From Ovis canadensis (Eukaryota; Chordata; Mammalia; Artiodactyla; Bovidae): a DNA stretch of 64,000 nucleotides. The position numbers and the translations under genes were made by a program. Every line of letters starts with the position of its first letter. Position 1 is the first letter of the stretch. The notes beneath the pieces were generated by a model. The model saw only the letters and a program-made list of their open reading frames with translations, ran no database searches and was not told where the DNA came from. The stretch covers positions 72,534,501-72,598,500 of the forward strand of contig NC_091263.1 in NCBI RefSeq assembly GCF_042477335.2, read 5' to 3'. Below, one piece after another: positions 20,836 through 54,589 of the stretch.

Positions 20836-23800
20836 CTGGAAGAGGGAAAAAACAAAACACAGAACCCACTTATACAAATTTGTAGCGGTAGTATTCATTT
20901 TTTGAGATAGAAATTTGAGAAGAAAAACCCAGACTCATCATAACACAAACAAATGGCTTTAAAACCCTGGTCACTCACCTTGCGGCACAAGGAGCCATCT
21001 CCTGAGCGCCTCTTCCTGGCACACAGCCAGGGGAGGGGCAGCAGCCGCCCACGCAGCCGCTCCCCCCGCTTCCCGGCACACGGCCAGACACTCCTCACAC
21101 CCCCTGCCAACCACGTGGCGCCACGGACGGGGTCCTAACCAGCGAGGCGTGAGCAGGAGTGGCGGCTGACCCTGAGCCTCCCACAAAGGCCCCTCTGGGG
21201 TCTCCCCCACCACATGGGCTCAGACTGCGGAGAGCCCTGGGGATGGCAGAGCCAGTAAGCCGGGGTCCCTGACTGAGCACGAGGGGGACAGCTGGCGCAC
21301 TGAGCTGAAACCTCGCCAGAGACTGTGTGGGCACCAATAAAGCCCTCCCATCTGCTTCACTGTGGCACTAATCCACTCACGTACGGCTATCTTCTGTGTG
21401 AGCCAGGGGACGAGCCTTAGGCAGTAAGGACACAGACAAGGAAGGTCTGAAATGGTCTCATGCCTCAGTAAAACTGCTGCCTGAAGTGAAATGAAGCCAA
21501 GTCGCTCAGTCGTGTCCGACTCTGTAGCCTACTACGCTCCTCTGTCCATGGGATTTTCCAGGCAAGAGTACTGGAGTGGGTTGCTATTTCCTTCTCCAGA
21601 GGATCTTCACGACCCAGGGATTGAACCCAGGTCTCCCGCACTGTAGGCAGACGCGTTACCGTCTGAATCACCAGGGAAGTCCCAAAACTGTTGCCTAGAA
21701 AGTGGCTAAAGAGTAGCATGAAGACGGCCCAAACCTAGGTTCTGGGGAAAAGGTTCGAAAAAGCCAAACATCGGTAGTGTTGCTGTTAATCTGATGCACT
21801 GGGCAGGGCAGTGTAAGGAAGAGATGAGCTTAGGCGATAACTAACAGGTTTTCCAGCAGTGATGATAAGAAACAACATTCATAAGGTCAGAAAGCCAACT
21901 GTTTTTAGACTCCAAACTGTGGACAAAAACAAGAAAAACAGCTCTGAGGCACAAAGCAGCCCTGTCAATGGTCTCAGTTAAACAAACTCAGCCCTGAGGG
22001 GAAGATGAGATTAAGGGTGTGGCCTTCCCACTCAAGTTCATATTAGCAAGTGACCCAGGGTAGCCAACATTACTTTGTACAAGAGGAACCATGTTAGAGG
22101 TGGGTAACTAAAGAAACAAAGGCATATGCAAGTTTGATCTAGAGAAGGATTTTGAGGTTACTGGCCCAAAGAACTGGTTGGAAGTAAACAGACGGGAAAC
22201 ACAAGAAGTCATAAGTTTTAAAGAAATGGCTCTCACAAAGGATCCAGTGACTGGCTAACAAAAGCCTTTGACAAACTGAATATCCCAGCATACTCGAGTG
22301 TTTCTGTCAACACTCTGCAGCCCCCATATTTAACAATAAAAATCCAGGTAACCAAGGAAGAGTTCCATACAAAGAAAGAATAAGGTTTCTTTAGTATAAG
22401 TGTGCCCCAAATATGGCACAGGTCATACTTGACCTAAGCAGGGTTTCTCTTACTATTCACAGCTCCCAGGGGATCTGTCACAGGAGGACCAGTGACTGCT
22501 TGGGGTCCTTCCCTTTTCTGAAAGGGGGCGTTTACGGCCGTGGATATCCTGTCCCTGGCTCTGCTACAGTGCAGGCGGGAGGGACGGCGACAATTCATCC
22601 TTCTTCGCTTACAGGAATCTGTACAACTGACCACGTGTAGCTCTGACAGAGAACTGTTTCTGTGCCAGGCAGAAAGTACTGGTAATAGCTAGGTTTCCAG
22701 AACGATTTTTAACGTGTAAAAACTAGGTTTTATGAGCTTAGGTACTGGAACATAAAAAGAGAACCCTGAACAGTAAATTCAAATAATACCTACAAATTTA
22801 GTATGTTAAATTGACTATACCTGTCAGCCATGAATGTATCTAACTCTTTGTATATCTCAGCGTTCTCAAGTTTTACTATGCGTAAGATCACCTGTTTAAC
22901 AGCTTTTAAGGCTGTTTTCTGGCTCCATGCCCAGAGATCCTCACTCCATAGGCCAGGGTGGAGCCTGTGAACCTGCATTTCTAACAAGCTCTGGATCTGC
23001 CCATATTTCAAAACCCTTGAGGAAATTAATCCTCCCAACAACCATCAAAGTGAGCTTAGCAGCGGAACCTTCCCAACTGTAGTCTCCAGATGAGACCCCA
23101 AACCCTGTGCAGCCTCGTGAGAGACCCTAACACAGAAGACCCAGCTGAGTTTGGACACCTGACCCCCAGAAACTGTGAGCTGCTAAGTGGGTGTGCTTTT
23201 AAGACACTAAGGTTTGGGCTGACTTGTTAAAATTCTGAGATAAAGGGTCCAGATAACTAAGAAAGTCATGACCAGAAACAAGGAATTGAGAATGACCTCA
23301 TTTTGAAGAACACCAGGAGTCTAGTTTCAGATGTACTGAGTTTGAGATAACATCCAAAGTGCGTATTTATGCAGTAAGAATAATAGAAAAGAGTGATGCT
23401 CAGAAAAGACACAGATTTATCCACAATCATAATGGCCAGCAACCATCACCTGCCGCCAGCTTTGCAAGCACCAAATCCAGTGCACTGGCATTTTACTGAG
23501 GAGGTCCTCGAGGCTTAGAAAATTTCTAGAATTTGCCCAAGGTTACAAAACTAATCATCAGCAGCCAGGATGTGAACAAACATCTGTTCACCCAGAGCTC
23601 AAGCTTTTATGCTGCACTGTCATTACAGACTGACGGCTTGTAACAGTGACTGCCAATTAACATGCGAGAGGGAAAAATGCATAGTAAAACAAAGACAAAT
23701 CCACGTTCAGAAGGAAAAAGAACACTAGCCAAGGAGTCAAGAGTGCCTGAAAAGAGGAGAGCCGGGGTAAGGCAGAAGCACAAAAGCCAACAAAGGCTAA

Positions 23801-26800
23801 CACTGGAACACTTACTATGTGCCTGTCGCCGTCTGAAGGCTTTTCATGGAATCTCTCAATGAATCCTCAACGGTAGTATTAGATGAGTCGGTACTACCAT
23901 CCCTATTTTACAGGCACAGAAACTCAGTCACAGACAAGCTGGGTAATGGATAAAATTACAGAGCTGGCAAGCAACAGTCAAGACATGAATCCAGGCGACA
24001 GGCGGCCCTGTGGCCTGAGCCTCCACAGCAAAGCACTCTGCTAGAGGAGGGTCAGAGACTGGCCTCTCAGTCCCTAAAAGACTGAAGAATAAAGTGCGCC
24101 GATATACGGAAGGCCTGCATGATTCAGTGAGCTGGTGTTTCCCAAATGACCAGAGTCTGATGTAACAAAATCGTGCATGTATACAAGGTCCACTCCAAGC
24201 GCGAGGTACCAGTGACCTCACACACACCAAGAGTACGGAGAGCTCACCGATGCAGTTTCACAGTCCGCACTACAACTGATCTTTAAGAAACCACTGCTTG
24301 TTCAGTTAGGAGGCAGCATCACAGGCAAGTATCCACAAAAATACTCTCTCAATTCCAGTTAACCTATCTGTGTGATGTTCAACCATAACGTAGCACAACA
24401 GATTAAATGCAGAAGCGAAGATGCCATTAATGCTGTCTATTAAGTCAAGCATTTGCAAAACATAAAAGAGACACTCCTCACTAAACGTTTTGTTTCAGAA
24501 AACACAGTCAGTATCCATGTTACGTATGCCAACGTGCAATAGGTTTATTGTTTTTAATGAGTTAATAGTTTTTAAATTTCTCAGTTTTAGTTTCCAACAA
24601 GTACTGACAGATAAATTCACATCAAACAAAACACTGTCCTGTATCACCGTTACACACAGCACACAGCGGCCCCTTACACAGCCATATCTCAATGTATCCT
24701 GGCAAGCCAAACAGAAGTGACCAGTATTCCTGCCCACCAGTGAGGAAGTTACATCTGCAAAGGTACTTCCTGCCCAACATACCCCAGGTAGGAAGTGGCC
24801 AAACCAACACTGGAAACCCAGGTCTGTCCAACTCCAAAGCCTTTGCTTTTAATTGTGACATTCTACTGAGCCCCATGCATAGGTATCAAAACATGAAAGG
24901 CTTTCCATAAATAAGTATTAAGTTGTTGTATTCTGAGAATTGACATTTTCAAAGTGCTGACTAGAACTGCATGACTTACTTTATATATTTCTTCATATGT
25001 TTCTTCATCAATTTCTATAGTTGTCACAGTTTCTTCCACATCTCCCAATATCATATTTAAATGTTGATCATAAGCCTGAAGTGGGAAGGTGGGGGACCAA
25101 GAAATTTAATAAGCAAATTAGGAAAAAATAAACAGGGCTTACAATATGCAAATGGCTCAATTACAAGTAACATATAACATCAATACTTAAACCACAAACT
25201 TTTACATGCAAATAAAAAATTACCCTGCTGTACTAATACACTGTTTCTTTGCAGATCATCTCCCATGATTACTTAATTGACGTAACACAAATATAAAACT
25301 GTTTATGGTCAAAGATGGATTTACTCAAAATAATCTGAAGTTACATAGTGAAGGAGGCACTCCCTGGTGGCTCAGACGGTAAAGCGTCTACAACGCCGGA
25401 GACTGGCGTTCGATCCCTGGGTCGGGAAGATCCCCTGGAGAAGGAAATGGCAGCCCACTCCAGTATTCTCGAAAATCCCACGGACCTCGGAGCCTGGCAG
25501 GTTACCGTCCATGGGGTCGCAAAGAGTCGGACACGACTGAGCGACTTCACTTCACTTCACGGGAAAGGAAAACAAATTCTTTAACTGCTAAGATGACAGC
25601 ACTAGCTTCCTGAAGGCACAAGACACTGTCACTCAAACCTCCCTGTCCCAGACGAAACACCACAAAGTAGACTCGAGTAGAGCAGCACCCTGCACATTGT
25701 ACAGCCTTGCCAGAATTAACTGCTCAGCACAACCAACAAATAGTGCAACTCAGATATTCAGAGATGTCCTCAATCTAAGCTCCAAAGCTCATGCATTTGA
25801 CCGAATGGCGAACCTCCAGAGCCAGGGGCAGAGGGTCCTGTTTAGAACCCACCTGAGTTACTTCTAGTCAAGTGTTAAATGGTTCACCAGCTCACATCAA
25901 AATAAAAGCAGCCAATTAGCAACACAGGGAAATGCCAGGCAAAGCACACAAACAAGAGCAAGGATCCCCGGGCGGCTGCGGGGGTGGAGGGGTCATTCAG
26001 CGGGAAGTGAGCCCACACAGAGAACTGAAGAGGCCTCCAAGAGTTAGGGCAACGCGTCTGTCCGGGAGGGCCTGTCTATGTGCCGCTGGCCCAGGTCAAA
26101 AAGCTCAGTTCTATTTTTCTCTGCAAAGTCGCCACTATTCCATGTCCTGGGGCTCATCTTCCTTTCTGCAATTTAAGATTTAGGTCTCCACCTTCTTTCC
26201 AAGCACAGGAGGTTCTTTGCCTTTAGGTTTCACATTAGGTAGAATCATGGTCCTGAAGAGACTGGCAGTCAGGCGGCTTAGGCTCCTAGTCTGGCCCTGC
26301 TTTCCACTGGCTCTGTCGCCTTAATCAAGCAACTTTACCTTTCTGAGCCTGAGCTTCTTCAAGTGCAAAATGGGGATAATGAGTATCTGCACTCACAGAG
26401 TTGTTATAGAGATAAATGAGATATTACAGGCAAAGCACTTAGAATACAGCACCTGGTTTACTGCTGGATAAAACTGCTGCTGCTGCTGCTAAGTCGCTTC
26501 AGTCGTGTCCGACTCTGTGCGAGACGGCAGCCCACCAGGCTCCCCCGTCCCTGGGATAAAAACTAGCTATGTTTAATCACTTAGGGTAGAATGGCAATAA
26601 TGAAAAGAACACACTCAGCAAAAAAATAAGTTACCAAGAAGAGACAACACCTTTAATACACTCTCTTTATGAATAAATGGAACCACCTCAAAGGACCAAT
26701 CCTATAGAAATATTTATATTTGCAGATATAAACAAAGGTCTACGTATAAAAATGCTCATTGCAGCATTACTTTTAGCAGCAAGAAATGGAAGACGATTTT

Positions 26801-28904
26801 GGTATCATTGCTGCTGCTGCTAAGTCACTTCAGTTGTGTCCGACTCTGTGCGACCCCACAGATGGCAGCCCACTAGGCTCCCACGTCCCTGGGATTCTCC
26901 AGGCAAGAACACTGGAGTGGGGTGCCACTGCCTTCTCCATTGGTATCACTACTACCAAGTAAAGCATTCTGCAAAGTCATTAAAAAATAATAATAATGAA
27001 GCTTTAATATGTACTCATGACCAATAACTTCCAAGAAAGATTAAGTGGAAAAGAACGGTTCTCCTAAAAGGTATAGAAAGGTGTCATTTATTTTTTTTAG
27101 AAGTAGTGTATACAGTGCAAATATGTGCACACAGACACATATTCATGTACGTAAATATAGAGAAAAGACCTGAAAGACCATAGACCCAATAGAAGGAATG
27201 GCTACCGGTAGAAGCAATAGCGTTCTACTTTTACTCTACGTATGTCTGTGCTACCTAAAATTTTTCACAACAAATCACAAGTTTATATATATATATATAT
27301 ATATATATGTCAGTAGTTTAACGAACACTTTAATGAGAATGGAGAACAAGTAAATGTTATTCACAAAAAAACAGGAAAAAATAAAAGAAGTGAAAGTGTT
27401 CTTTAATAAATACACCATTTCCATTAAGAGGAAAAAAAATGTTAAGAATATGAATAAAATACCATCGCATTTGGCCTTTAGAAATATGGGTGACTTTCCA
27501 CCCCCTTCTGGTCAACAGTCAACACTCTCTTCCAGAGCAGATGGTTTCCACCTTTCAGAGGAGGGAGAGGGAAACAACTTCAAGGAGACAGCTACTTACG
27601 TGTAACCGGCCTCGAAGTTCTCTGTCGTTTCTCATCTTCACGTAGATGCGCTCGTCCAGGCTGAGCCGGATGAGATCCAAGGGCTCTTCCACAGTGTTGG
27701 TGGTTTGTTGCTGATGAAAGAAACAGGCTGAGTGATGCTACAGGACTAGGGTGAAGGAACGGAGCCCCCCGCGCCGCGTGGCAGCGGGCAAGCCACGCAA
27801 TCCCTGTGCCTCAGCCTCCTAGTCTGTAACACGTGGGCACCAACAGTGCCTGCCTAACACTGCTGTCGGGAGGCTTAAGGGACAGTGTATGAAGCTGCAG
27901 AACAGCGCCTGACACTAAGTGCTGGATAAACGGGGGCTGAAATGTATGAAGACAGAGAGGACAAAATAATCACGACTCTGTTCCCTCAAAATCCCCAGTG
28001 TCTGACCCCATTTCAGGGTGGAGGGAGTCACTCTCTCAGGGACTTCTCCTTTGATTCAAGTATCATTTAGTAGCCTGAAGACCATACACTTAATGACTTC
28101 CACATACGAGAGAATGCTAAGTAGAGATGAATGTTTGAAGGCGGATCATGAATTCAGTGCAGGGCAGGCTGAGTTTAGGGAGCCATTTGGCCGGTAAGAT
28201 GAATAGCCAGTATTTAGCATCCAGTATAGAGTAACCGGTGAAAGCGCTGCCTGTGACTCTCGGAGTGTGGGCTCAACTCGTGATTCTGACACTTATAAAC
28301 TGGGATTAAAAATCGTGCCATCTCTAATTCTCAGTTTCCCTGTTTACAAATGACTGGTAAAGAATCCGCTTGGCAGTTCAGGAGACGCGGATTCGGTGCC
28401 GGGGTCGGGAAGAATCCCTCGGAGGAGGAAACGGAAACCCACTCCAGTATTCTTGCCTGAGAAACCCCATGGACACGAGCCTGGCGGGCTGCAGTCCACG
28501 GGTCGCAGGAGTCGGACACGACTTACCACCATTCTCCCTTCATGATTATTGCGAGGAATAAAAAGGGGCTCATGTATTAAACTTGATGTATTTTAAACAG
28601 TATCTGGCAAACAAATATACTCAAGAGAAAGGAAGTGACGAGAGTGAGGAATAGTTTTCAGCGGGTTTCGAACAGTAAAAAGTGTCAAGGCCTGGCGTAA
28701 TATTCGGAGGGGGCGCGGTTAGCCAAAAGGCAGATTTGAAGCCGTGAAGACCCAGAAAGAGGCGGCACAACTGGCCACCTTCCTGTGAGACTGGAAAAAG
28801 CAACCCTGGCAGGCAAAGCCGGGCAGAACCAGGCCCGGGAATAAGTAAGCTGCTTCGGAGCTGGCGCTTCGGAAGACACTCACCTGGTCCACGTCGTCCG
28901 CCAT
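20755..28904 (-). CDS. LSM3: LSM3, U6 snRNA-associated Sm-like protein (4 coding exons)
   Basis: Coding exons are 28884-28904, 27600-27710, 24980-25075 and 20755-20835, read on the minus strand. They join in frame to 102 residues, the length of human LSM3. LSM3 is a subunit of the heteroheptameric Lsm1-7 ring (cytoplasmic decapping and mRNA decay) and Lsm2-8 ring (nuclear, binds the U6 snRNA 3' oligo-U). The Sm1 motif spans exons 2 and 3, with RNA-contacting loop residues D47, H49 and N51. The Sm2 motif is in exon 4 ([12 protein letters not shown], residues 84-95, with R88-G89). All introns are GT-AG and phase 0. The start is ATGGCGGACGACGTG at 28904, as in human. The ATG lies 313 bp from that of XPC on the other strand, so the two genes share a CpG-island promoter. 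Introns are about 1.2, 2.5 and 4.1 kb and full of repeats. I see no break, so this is the functional gene and not a retrocopy. Confidence 0.97.
20935..21430 (+). repeat. Possible solitary LTR
   Basis: GCACCAATAAAGCCCTCCCA at about 21,329, with flanking CT/TG-rich sequence, resembles the R-U5 part of a mammalian retroviral LTR. I could not define ends or a target-site duplication. It lies in LSM3 intron 3. Confidence 0.3.
21492..21683 (-). repeat. Bov-tA SINE
   Basis: A reverse-oriented copy: GTCGCTCAGTCGTGTCCGAC through GTCTGAATCACCAGGGAAGT. It is in LSM3 intron 3. Confidence 0.9.
21684..23429. other. LSM3 intron 3, unassigned part
   Basis: Moderately AT-rich intronic sequence with no exon or young repeat recognised. 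It may be old LTR or LINE sequence. Confidence 0.45.
23430..24060 (-). repeat. Two antisense MIR SINEs
   Basis: One lies at about 23430-23640 (ATTTGCCCAAGGTTACAAAA). One lies at about 23800-24060 (GAACACTTACTATGTGCCTG; CATCCCTATTTTACAGGCAC). Both are in LSM3 intron 3. Confidence 0.6.
24980..25075 (-). CDS. LSM3: LSM3 coding exon 3
   Basis: It encodes residues 45-76, from [13 protein letters not shown] to TYEEIYK. It completes Sm1 and carries the acidic linker between Sm1 and Sm2. The donor is AAA|GTAAGT. It is 96 nt long, phase 0. Confidence 0.97.
25356..25560 (+). repeat. Bov-tA SINE
   Basis: It has the GGCACTCCCTGGTGGCTCAG head and ends GAGCGACTTCACTTCACTTC. It is in LSM3 intron 2, antisense to the gene. 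Confidence 0.92.
26265..26475 (+). repeat. MIR SINE
   Basis: It has a sense MIR core (CAAGCAACTTTACCTTTCTG; TGCAAAATGGGGATAATGAG; GCAAAGCACTTAGAATACAG). It is in LSM3 intron 2. Another MIR-like piece lies at 27765-27935. Confidence 0.65.
26474..26557 (-). repeat. 5'-truncated BovA-type SINE
   Basis: It has GCTGCTGCTGCTAAGTCGCT, then CAGTCGTGTCCGACTCTGTG, truncated at CCCTGGGAT. Flanking GGATAAAAC and GGATAAAAAC look like an imperfect target-site duplication. It is in LSM3 intron 2. Confidence 0.8.
26808..26939 (-). repeat. BovA-type SINE with perfect 9-bp TSD
   Basis: A reverse-oriented BovA monomer-like copy flanked by TTGGTATCA at 26799-26807 and 26940-26948. It is in LSM3 intron 2, in the same orientation as the gene. 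Confidence 0.88.
27283..27309. repeat. (TA)n microsatellite
   Basis: An uninterrupted TA run of about 27 bp in LSM3 intron 2, ending ATATATGTCAG. Confidence 0.9.
27600..27710 (-). CDS. LSM3: LSM3 coding exon 2
   Basis: It encodes residues 8-44, from [13 protein letters not shown] to ELRGRLH, which is the N-terminal helix and first half of the Sm fold. The acceptor is TCATCAG| and the donor |GTAAGT. It is 111 nt long, phase 0 at both ends. Confidence 0.96.
28349..28528 (+). repeat. Bov-tA SINE, diverged
   Basis: AATCCGCTTGGCAGTTCAGG through GGAGTCGGACACGACTTACC, with small deletions. It is inserted in MIR-like sequence in LSM3 intron 1. Confidence 0.85.
28884..28904 (-). CDS. LSM3: LSM3 coding exon 1
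   Basis: It encodes MADDVDQ (residues 1-7) and ends CAG|GTGAGT, phase 0. It lies in the shared CpG island, and the 5' UTR continues to higher coordinates. Confidence 0.95.
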
Positions 28905-29217
28905 CTTTCAAACCCTGCGCTCTTTCCCGCCTCTCGCGAGAGCACGAGAACCCCACCCCCGCCTCGGGTCTCGGGAAACGCGAGAACGCAACGCACCGGA
29001 AGTAGAAAGAAATCGGTCTTGCGGCTTCTCGCTTCCGGCAACTGGCATTGGTACTTCGGGGCTGGGGCGGAGCTTCATCGGGGGCGCGGGGTGGGGGTGT
29101 GGCCTATGCGAGGGGGCGGGGCCGCTCTCGCCCCGCCTCGGGGCGGAGCCAGTTCGCGGGCAGCGTCCGGCGCCGGCGCAGTGCGTCCGGTGCCAGGCGA
29201 GTCTTGCCCGGGCAGAG
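28905..29217. promoter_or_regulatory. Bidirectional LSM3/XPC promoter interval
   Basis: This is the 313-bp ATG-to-ATG interval between the divergent genes. It is G+C and CpG rich and has no TATA box in an obvious place. Elements seen: TTTCCCGC (E2F-like) at 28923-28930; the palindrome TCTCGCGAGA at 28932-28941; ACCGGAAGT (ETS/GABP-like) at 28995-29003; an inverted CTTCCGG at 29032-29038; and GGGGCGGGGC (Sp1 GC box) at 29113-29122. These are the usual parts of a housekeeping divergent promoter. Transcription start sites cannot be placed from sequence alone. Confidence 0.85.
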
Positions 29218-52047
<22,830 letters not shown>

Positions 52048-52331
52048 CGCGGGCAGTCACCTCCTGGGTGGCTCGGCTCTGCCCCAGACCCTGCTCCCCG
52101 GCAGAGTCCCGCCCGCGTATGCACTCAAGCCGCTGCAGACGGCTCAGGCCCGGCCTCGGGGCCCCTGTGGTTCCCAGGCAGCTCCCTGCCGCTGCGTGCA
52201 GGCAGAGCGGGTCAGCGCGGGCCCCCTCAGGCGATTCTGCTGCCTGCTTTGCCAGGAACACTTAAGGGCAGCAGAGGACTAGAACAAAGAGCTACAATGA
52301 GGAAAAACAGCGAGACTGCACGTCACTAAGA

Positions 52332-52436
52332 GGCTTCCCAGGTGGCACTGGTGGCAGAGAACCCGCCTGCCAGCGCAGAGACGAAAGAGATAGCGTTTGA
52401 TCCTCAGGTCAAAAAGATCCCCGGAGGAGGGCGTGA
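52332..52436 (+). repeat. Truncated Bov-tA SINE in XPC 3' UTR
   Basis: GGCTTCCCAGGTGGCACTGG through CCCCGGAGGAGGGCGTGAC, only the tRNA-like head. It lies between the XPC stop and its poly(A) signal. Confidence 0.85.
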
Positions 52437-52559
52437 CTTAAAAGTTGGGAAGAATGGATCAGTGTTTAACTCGATTCTACTCATTATTGGATACATGTAT
52501 AAAGCCCTAAACACTGTAGATATTTAGGAGAAATAACTTTTATAACATTTTGAGAAAAA

Positions 52560-52565
52560 AATAAA
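52560..52565 (+). terminator. XPC: XPC polyadenylation signal
   Basis: AATAAA lies about 515 nt after the stop, and a BovB fragment starts about 100 nt beyond. Its use as the main poly(A) site is inferred from position. Confidence 0.7.
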
Positions 52566-52661
52566 GCATTTATCTAAAAAGTCTTGGCTCCACATTTTCT
52601 TTCACATTTTACATCCGCTGAGGACACCTGGGTGACGGCGATCTGCACACACGTTGTCTCT

Positions 52662-52950
52662 GTTCAGTCGCTCAGTCGCCTGACTCTGTGACCCCACGGA
52701 CTGCAGCACGCCAGGCTCCCCTGTCCTTCACTGTCTCCCAGAGCTTGCTCAAACTCCTGTCCATTGAGTCGGTGATGCCATCTCACCATCTCATCCTCCG
52801 TTGCCCCCTTCTTGTGCCTTCAATCTTTCCCAGCATCAGGGTCTTATCCAGTGAGCTGGCTCTTCGCATCAGGTGGCCAGAGTCTTGGAGCTTCAGCCTC
52901 AGTCCTTCTAATGAACAGTCAGGGTTGATTTTCTTTAGGACTGACTGGCA
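52662..52950 (-). mobile_element. BovB LINE 3' end fragment
   Basis: Reverse-oriented BovB: CAGTCGCTCAGTCGCCTGAC, GTCGGTGATGCCATCTCACC, CATCAGGTGGCCAGAGTCTT. It lies just past the XPC poly(A) signal. Confidence 0.88.
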
Positions 52951-53163
52951 TGGCTCACGGCTCCACAAGTCTGGTCCGTGAAGCGGGCACACAGCTCAGG
53001 ACTACATTAAAGACCGGAGTTTGTTTTCCCGCAGGCTGAGAACTTAGCGTTACAGAGGAATATTTTTCTGTTTAGTTGAGGAGGTATTACTTAGTCTTGA
53101 CAGTAGCCATTAAAAATCAGAGTCTGTTTTATCCAAGGGAAACAAACAAAACCCTTTGGAGTG

Positions 53164-53255
53164 TGACTCATGTGGCAGGAACTGGCAGGAAGCCTCTTGT
53201 TGAGAAACATGGGCGGTTGCCATGGAAACCACTAGCTCCGGCACTTTCTGAGTCA
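53164..53255. promoter_or_regulatory. Candidate regulatory cluster: AP-1, RFX X-box, AP-1
   Basis: Within 92 bp lie TGACTCA (53164-53170), GTTGCCATGGAAAC (53216-53229; fits the RFX X-box RYYNYY-N(1-3)-RRNRAC fully) and TGAGTCA (53249-53255). The stretch is outside exons and recognised repeats, between the XPC and TMEM43 poly(A) signals. Function is inferred. Confidence 0.4.
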
Positions 53256-53927
53256 GAGCTCGGTCTCACCCTCCTGCAGGTGAGCGCCCTGTTTTCTGGG
53301 AGTGGAGTCGAGCACTGCCGCTTTCTGCAGGAATAACCTGTTCTTCAGGCAGACGGCAGGCAGCTCCTGGGGACACATCGTGGAAATGGAGCCCAACCTC
53401 GGGTTCTGACAAGTTAGCACGCACCTGCCTCGAATCCTGTAATAAGGGGAAAAGAAGTTCAAACGGCAGGATGGACGCTTGGCGGCCGTCCGCTGCTTCA
53501 GAACAGGGGCTCGGGGCTTCCTCTCGTTCTATGCCTGCCACCACCCATGGGGTAGAGACACCCCCGCGTCACAGGTGAGGAAGCTGAGGCTCAGGTCACC
53601 GTCAGAGCAGGCGCCACACAGCTCATCTGCCCAGGCGGGGACGCCTTCTGCGCTGGGCCCCGCTCACTCCCTCCCACCTCCTAGAACCACCTACAGATGG
53701 GGCCTCAGGAGCCACTCAGTCCACGCAGAACAAGGTAGGTTTTCAAGTGCAGCGAATATCGAGGTGCTGTTTTAAAAAACTTAAACCAAGTTTAACTACT
53801 AAAAGCAATACATAAGTTGCAAAATTCATAGGTTCTAAATAAACTCTGTGGCTGAATTCTTATGAGATAGAAATTTCAGAAAGAATGCAAAAGGGAATAT
53901 GGCAAGTTCTATATCAAAAGATAGAAG

Positions 53928-53933
53928 TTTATT
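53928..53933 (-). terminator. TMEM43: Likely TMEM43 polyadenylation signal
   Basis: An AATAAA on the minus strand lies about 1.9 kb past the TMEM43 stop. I found no canonical hexamer closer to the stop by eye. This gives a long 3' UTR (about 53,910-55,838) that includes the BovA SINE at 54317-54589. Confidence 0.55.
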
Positions 53934-54316
53934 TTGAATGTTTATCAAAAATACAAAGGTAATAAAAGTTTCATTATGATTTTCCAAATGCTTGAAATAC
54001 TTATTACCATTCTTTTGTTCTTTAAGAACACTTGAAATTGGCAGTAATTTAAAATCTGTACTAGAAAAGTTACACGAATGTCAAGGATTTTGTATCTGGC
54101 CATAATGTTGTCGCTGTGCTTTCCAGATGCACCTTTAGGAGTTGATAAAAGAAACCACTGATTTAACAAGCAGTAGTGAACACGATTTCAGTCCTTAAAC
54201 CCAGATAACATCCCTGGGGCTGGCTGTTTTGTACATGAAAAAGCTCAGTTTACACCTCAAGTCCCCTAGGACACTGAGAGAGATTACTCACTAAAGCAGC
54301 CACCCCAGCAAGGCAT

Positions 54317-54589
54317 GCTGCTGCTGCTGCTGCTGCTGCGTCGCTTCAGTCGTGTCCGACTCTGTGCGACCCCACAGACAGCAGCCCACCAGGCACCCCC
54401 ATCCCTGGGATTCTCCAGGCAAGAACACCGGCGTGGGTTGCCATTTCCTTCTCCAATGCATAAAAGTGAAAAGTGAAGTCGCTCAGTCATGTCTGACTCT
54501 TAGCGACCCCATGGACTGCAGCCTACCAGGCTCCTCCATCCATGGGATTTTCCAGGCAAGAGTACTGGAGTGGGGTGCCATCGCCTTCT
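54317..54589 (-). repeat. BovA dimer SINE in TMEM43 3' UTR, perfect TSD
   Basis: It contains (GCT)n, then two reverse-oriented BovA monomers. It is flanked by CCCCAGCAAGGCAT at 54303-54316 and 54590-54603. It is in sense orientation with respect to TMEM43. Confidence 0.92.
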
